Assembly (NCBI GenBank): GCA_036005185.1
Contig: DASYQS010000049.1
Location: 1-64,000 of the forward strand
Source: VBAU01 sp036005185
GTDB taxonomy: Bacteria > Bacteroidota > Bacteroidia > Chitinophagales > Chitinophagaceae
Reading direction: 5' to 3'
Length of the DNA: 64,000 bases
In this document: positions 62,358 through 64,000 of the stretch, one piece after another
Layout of the letters: each line of letters starts with the position of its first letter
How positions within the stretch are numbered: the first letter of the stretch is position 1
Made by a program: the position numbers and the translations under genes
Notes under the pieces: generated by a model
What the model was told of the DNA's origin: nothing
What the model saw: only the letters and a program-made list of their open reading frames with translations
The model's database searches: none

Positions 62358-63458
62358 ATGAAAGAGGAAGCATTTATACTTGACAAAAAAACGATCATGG
62401 AAAAAATAAGAACGCTTACAGTGATTGAACCATTGATCACACTGACAAATAATGCTTTTAAAAAAAATGACAAACGAATAAAATCTCAACAAATAAAAAA
62501 AGCCATTGTAGCTACCATAGCAGGCGACGGCACGGCCGGTTTTCTGGATGGGTCAACACTTACTGCAAAATTTAAATCGCCTCTCGATGTAGCTGTTTTC
62601 GCTGATGGAATAATTTATGTCGCAGACGCTTTTAATAGCCGGATAAGAAAAATAGAAGACGGGCAGGTTACAACATTTGCAGGAAATGGAAATGCAAACA
62701 TTACAAATGGGAACAGCACTGCGGCCAGGTTTAAAATACCAAGCCGGCTTGCATTGGATGTTGCTGGCAATCTTTATACACTAGATGCCGCTGATCCGCG
62801 TGTACGTAAAATAACTCCTGAAGCAGACGTATCTATCCTTGCAGGTACCAATGCATTTGGCTTTAAAGATGGTAAATCAGCTACTGCACAATTTGGCCAA
62901 AGCTTTGGCATTGTAACGGATTTACAAGGAAATATCTACATAGCAGATTCGCAAAACGATCGCATACGTAAGATATCAATTGCTGGCAATGTCACTACCA
63001 TTGCTGGTACGGGAAAGCAAGGTTTTGTAAATGGTAAGGCGCATGCGGCTCAATTTCATTTTGCAACAGGAATTGCTATTGACAAGCAGGGAAACATCTT
63101 TGTATCCGATGTTAGCTGCATCAGAAAAATTACCCCGGAAGGATTTGTTTCTACATTTGCGGGCAGCAATCAAAAAGGATACGCAGATGGAAGACGGGGT
63201 GCAGGTCAATTTTCACAAATAGAAGATATGATCATAGACGAACAAGGAAATATTTATGTAACTGATGAACACCGGGTACGCAAAATAACTCCACAAGGAG
63301 TGGTATCTACAATTGCGGGAAGCCATGCAGGTTATAAAGATGGTCATGGAACTTCTGCAAAATTTAACGGGCCACAAGGGTTAGGGATTGATAAAGAAGG
63401 GAGTATTTATGTGGCAGATTTTAATAACAACCGGATACGCAAAATAAGTTTTGCATAA
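62358..63458 (+). CDS. NHL-repeat beta-propeller protein
   Basis: 366 residues. After a lysine-rich leader without an export signal (EKIRTLTVIEPLITLTNNAF), about six NHL blades repeat the pattern TIAGDGTAGFLDGSTLTAKF, KSPLDVAVFADGIIYVADAF, NSRIRKIEDGQVTTFAGNGN. The last reads PQGLGIDKEGSIYVADFNNN then RIRKISFA. NHL propellers bind proteins or act as scaffolds; many Bacteroidota homologues are secreted, but this one appears cytoplasmic. It follows the DUF4242 gene by 20 nt. The ligand is unknown. Confidence 0.88.
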   Translation: MKEEAFILDKKTIMEKIRTLTVIEPLITLTNNAFKKNDKRIKSQQIKKAIVATIAGDGTAGFLDGSTLTAKFKSPLDVAVFADGIIYVADAFNSRIRKIEDGQVTTFAGNGNANITNGNSTAARFKIPSRLALDVAGNLYTLDAADPRVRKITPEADVSILAGTNAFGFKDGKSATAQFGQSFGIVTDLQGNIYIADSQNDRIRKISIAGNVTTIAGTGKQGFVNGKAHAAQFHFATGIAIDKQGNIFVSDVSCIRKITPEGFVSTFAGSNQKGYADGRRGAGQFSQIEDMIIDEQGNIYVTDEHRVRKITPQGVVSTIAGSHAGYKDGHGTSAKFNGPQGLGIDKEGSIYVADFNNNRIRKISFA

Positions 63459-64000
63459 AATAATTTGAGCTTTAAAGATCAAAACATCCTTCTCATTCAA
63501 TAATTTTCTCCTTCCAGGTCCATCGATCATTTCATATATCCTGTTTTGTACCTACAAACCCGCCGCCTCACAGTATAATGGCGCCGGTTGGTATCCACTC
63601 CTTAAATCTAAATAGTATCAAACTTTATGTTTTCAGCGAGGTCGTGCTGGGAAAAATACTATCAAGATTCTTTCAAAATAAAAATGATTATATAAAAAAA
63701 CAGCATTAAATTAGGAGTGCCTATCTAAATCCAACCCGGTTGAGTAACTGCCGGTCTCCTTTTGAATACTTTGTTCAGTCATGCAATTGATCATTCCTTG
63801 GAATGGTCGTCACGAATTAGCTTCCGTAAATAGAATTTTGGCAGCAAATGAAATTTAGGCCGGATTAATGATTGCGCAGGAATTCACCTTAAACATGATC
63901 TTATAATTGAGAAGCCGGAGTGAATTTAGATTCAAGTGCTCAAAGCAGGAAACAAAAATGAAATCAAATGAATAATTTAATTAATCGAATTTCCAATGCT
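63459..64000. other. 542-base region without a supported gene
   Basis: No convincing gene. At the right edge an ATG at 63968 opens 11 codons (MNNLINRISNA) that run off the window; it may be the start of a gene or chance. Confidence 0.5.

Noticed and set aside
63968..64000. Start of a CDS at the right edge (MNNLINRISNA)
   Set aside because: Only 11 codons are available and no promoter is seen, so it cannot be judged.

Overview
The window comes from a Bacteroidota chromosome, most likely of the Chitinophagaceae type. The evidence is two SusC/SusD pairs, DUF4476 and sigma/LytTR families typical of the phylum, A+T-rich spacers without strong Shine-Dalgarno sequences, and promoters of the Bacteroidota form TTTG-N19/20-TAnnTTTG. 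It opens with the 5' end of a 16S rRNA gene read leftwards behind three tandem promoters.

Layout. 1-8.3 kb (minus strand): 16S rRNA 5' part, truA, a DUF4476 secreted protein, a decayed LuxR-type response regulator, a LemA/TPM trio, pgk and gap. 8.5 kb: tRNA-Glu(UUC). 9.0-20.2 kb (plus): a molybdenum-cofactor operon (xdhC, mocA-like, moaA, moeA, a TauE permease, moaD, moeB-rhodanese, moaE, a moaC-mogA fusion), then a gene fragment, a cytochrome c and a two-subunit IorAB-type molybdenum hydroxylase that would use the cofactor. 20.3-24 kb: Na+/H+ antiporter, metallo-beta-lactamase-fold hydrolase and HAD phosphatase.

24.2-50.2 kb is the accessory core. A minus-strand operon runs myo-inositol oxygenase (MIOX), SusC, SusD, a GDPD/PI-PLC-like phosphodiesterase and an SSS sodium symporter. 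I read this as a system that takes up an inositol-containing phosphodiester, releases the inositol, imports it and oxidises it to glucuronate. Next to it lies a uronic-acid polysaccharide utilization locus: heparinase II/III-type lyase, PL8 lyase, GH88 unsaturated glucuronyl hydrolase, an alginate-lyase/beta-helix fusion, two small surface lipoproteins, a second SusC/SusD pair and three LacI regulators. Three near-identical palindromes (core CGAAAACGTTTTCG) lie before the first LacI gene (facing MIOX), before the heparinase-PL8 pair and before the second SusC. They suggest one LacI regulon in which both halves deliver glucuronate-type products.

50.5-64 kb: a LytTR/histidine-kinase pair, a metallophosphoesterase with a di-haem cytochrome, a group of small metabolic genes (FMN reductase, acetyltransferases, cysteine-synthase-like enzyme, ACT protein), a frameshifted cytochrome-like lipoprotein, an ECF sigma factor flanked by two tiny candidate ORFs, and a module of a MalT-like LuxR ATPase regulator with two DUF4242 proteins and an NHL-repeat protein. 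The last 0.5 kb is largely empty. All functions are read from motifs; no database search was possible.
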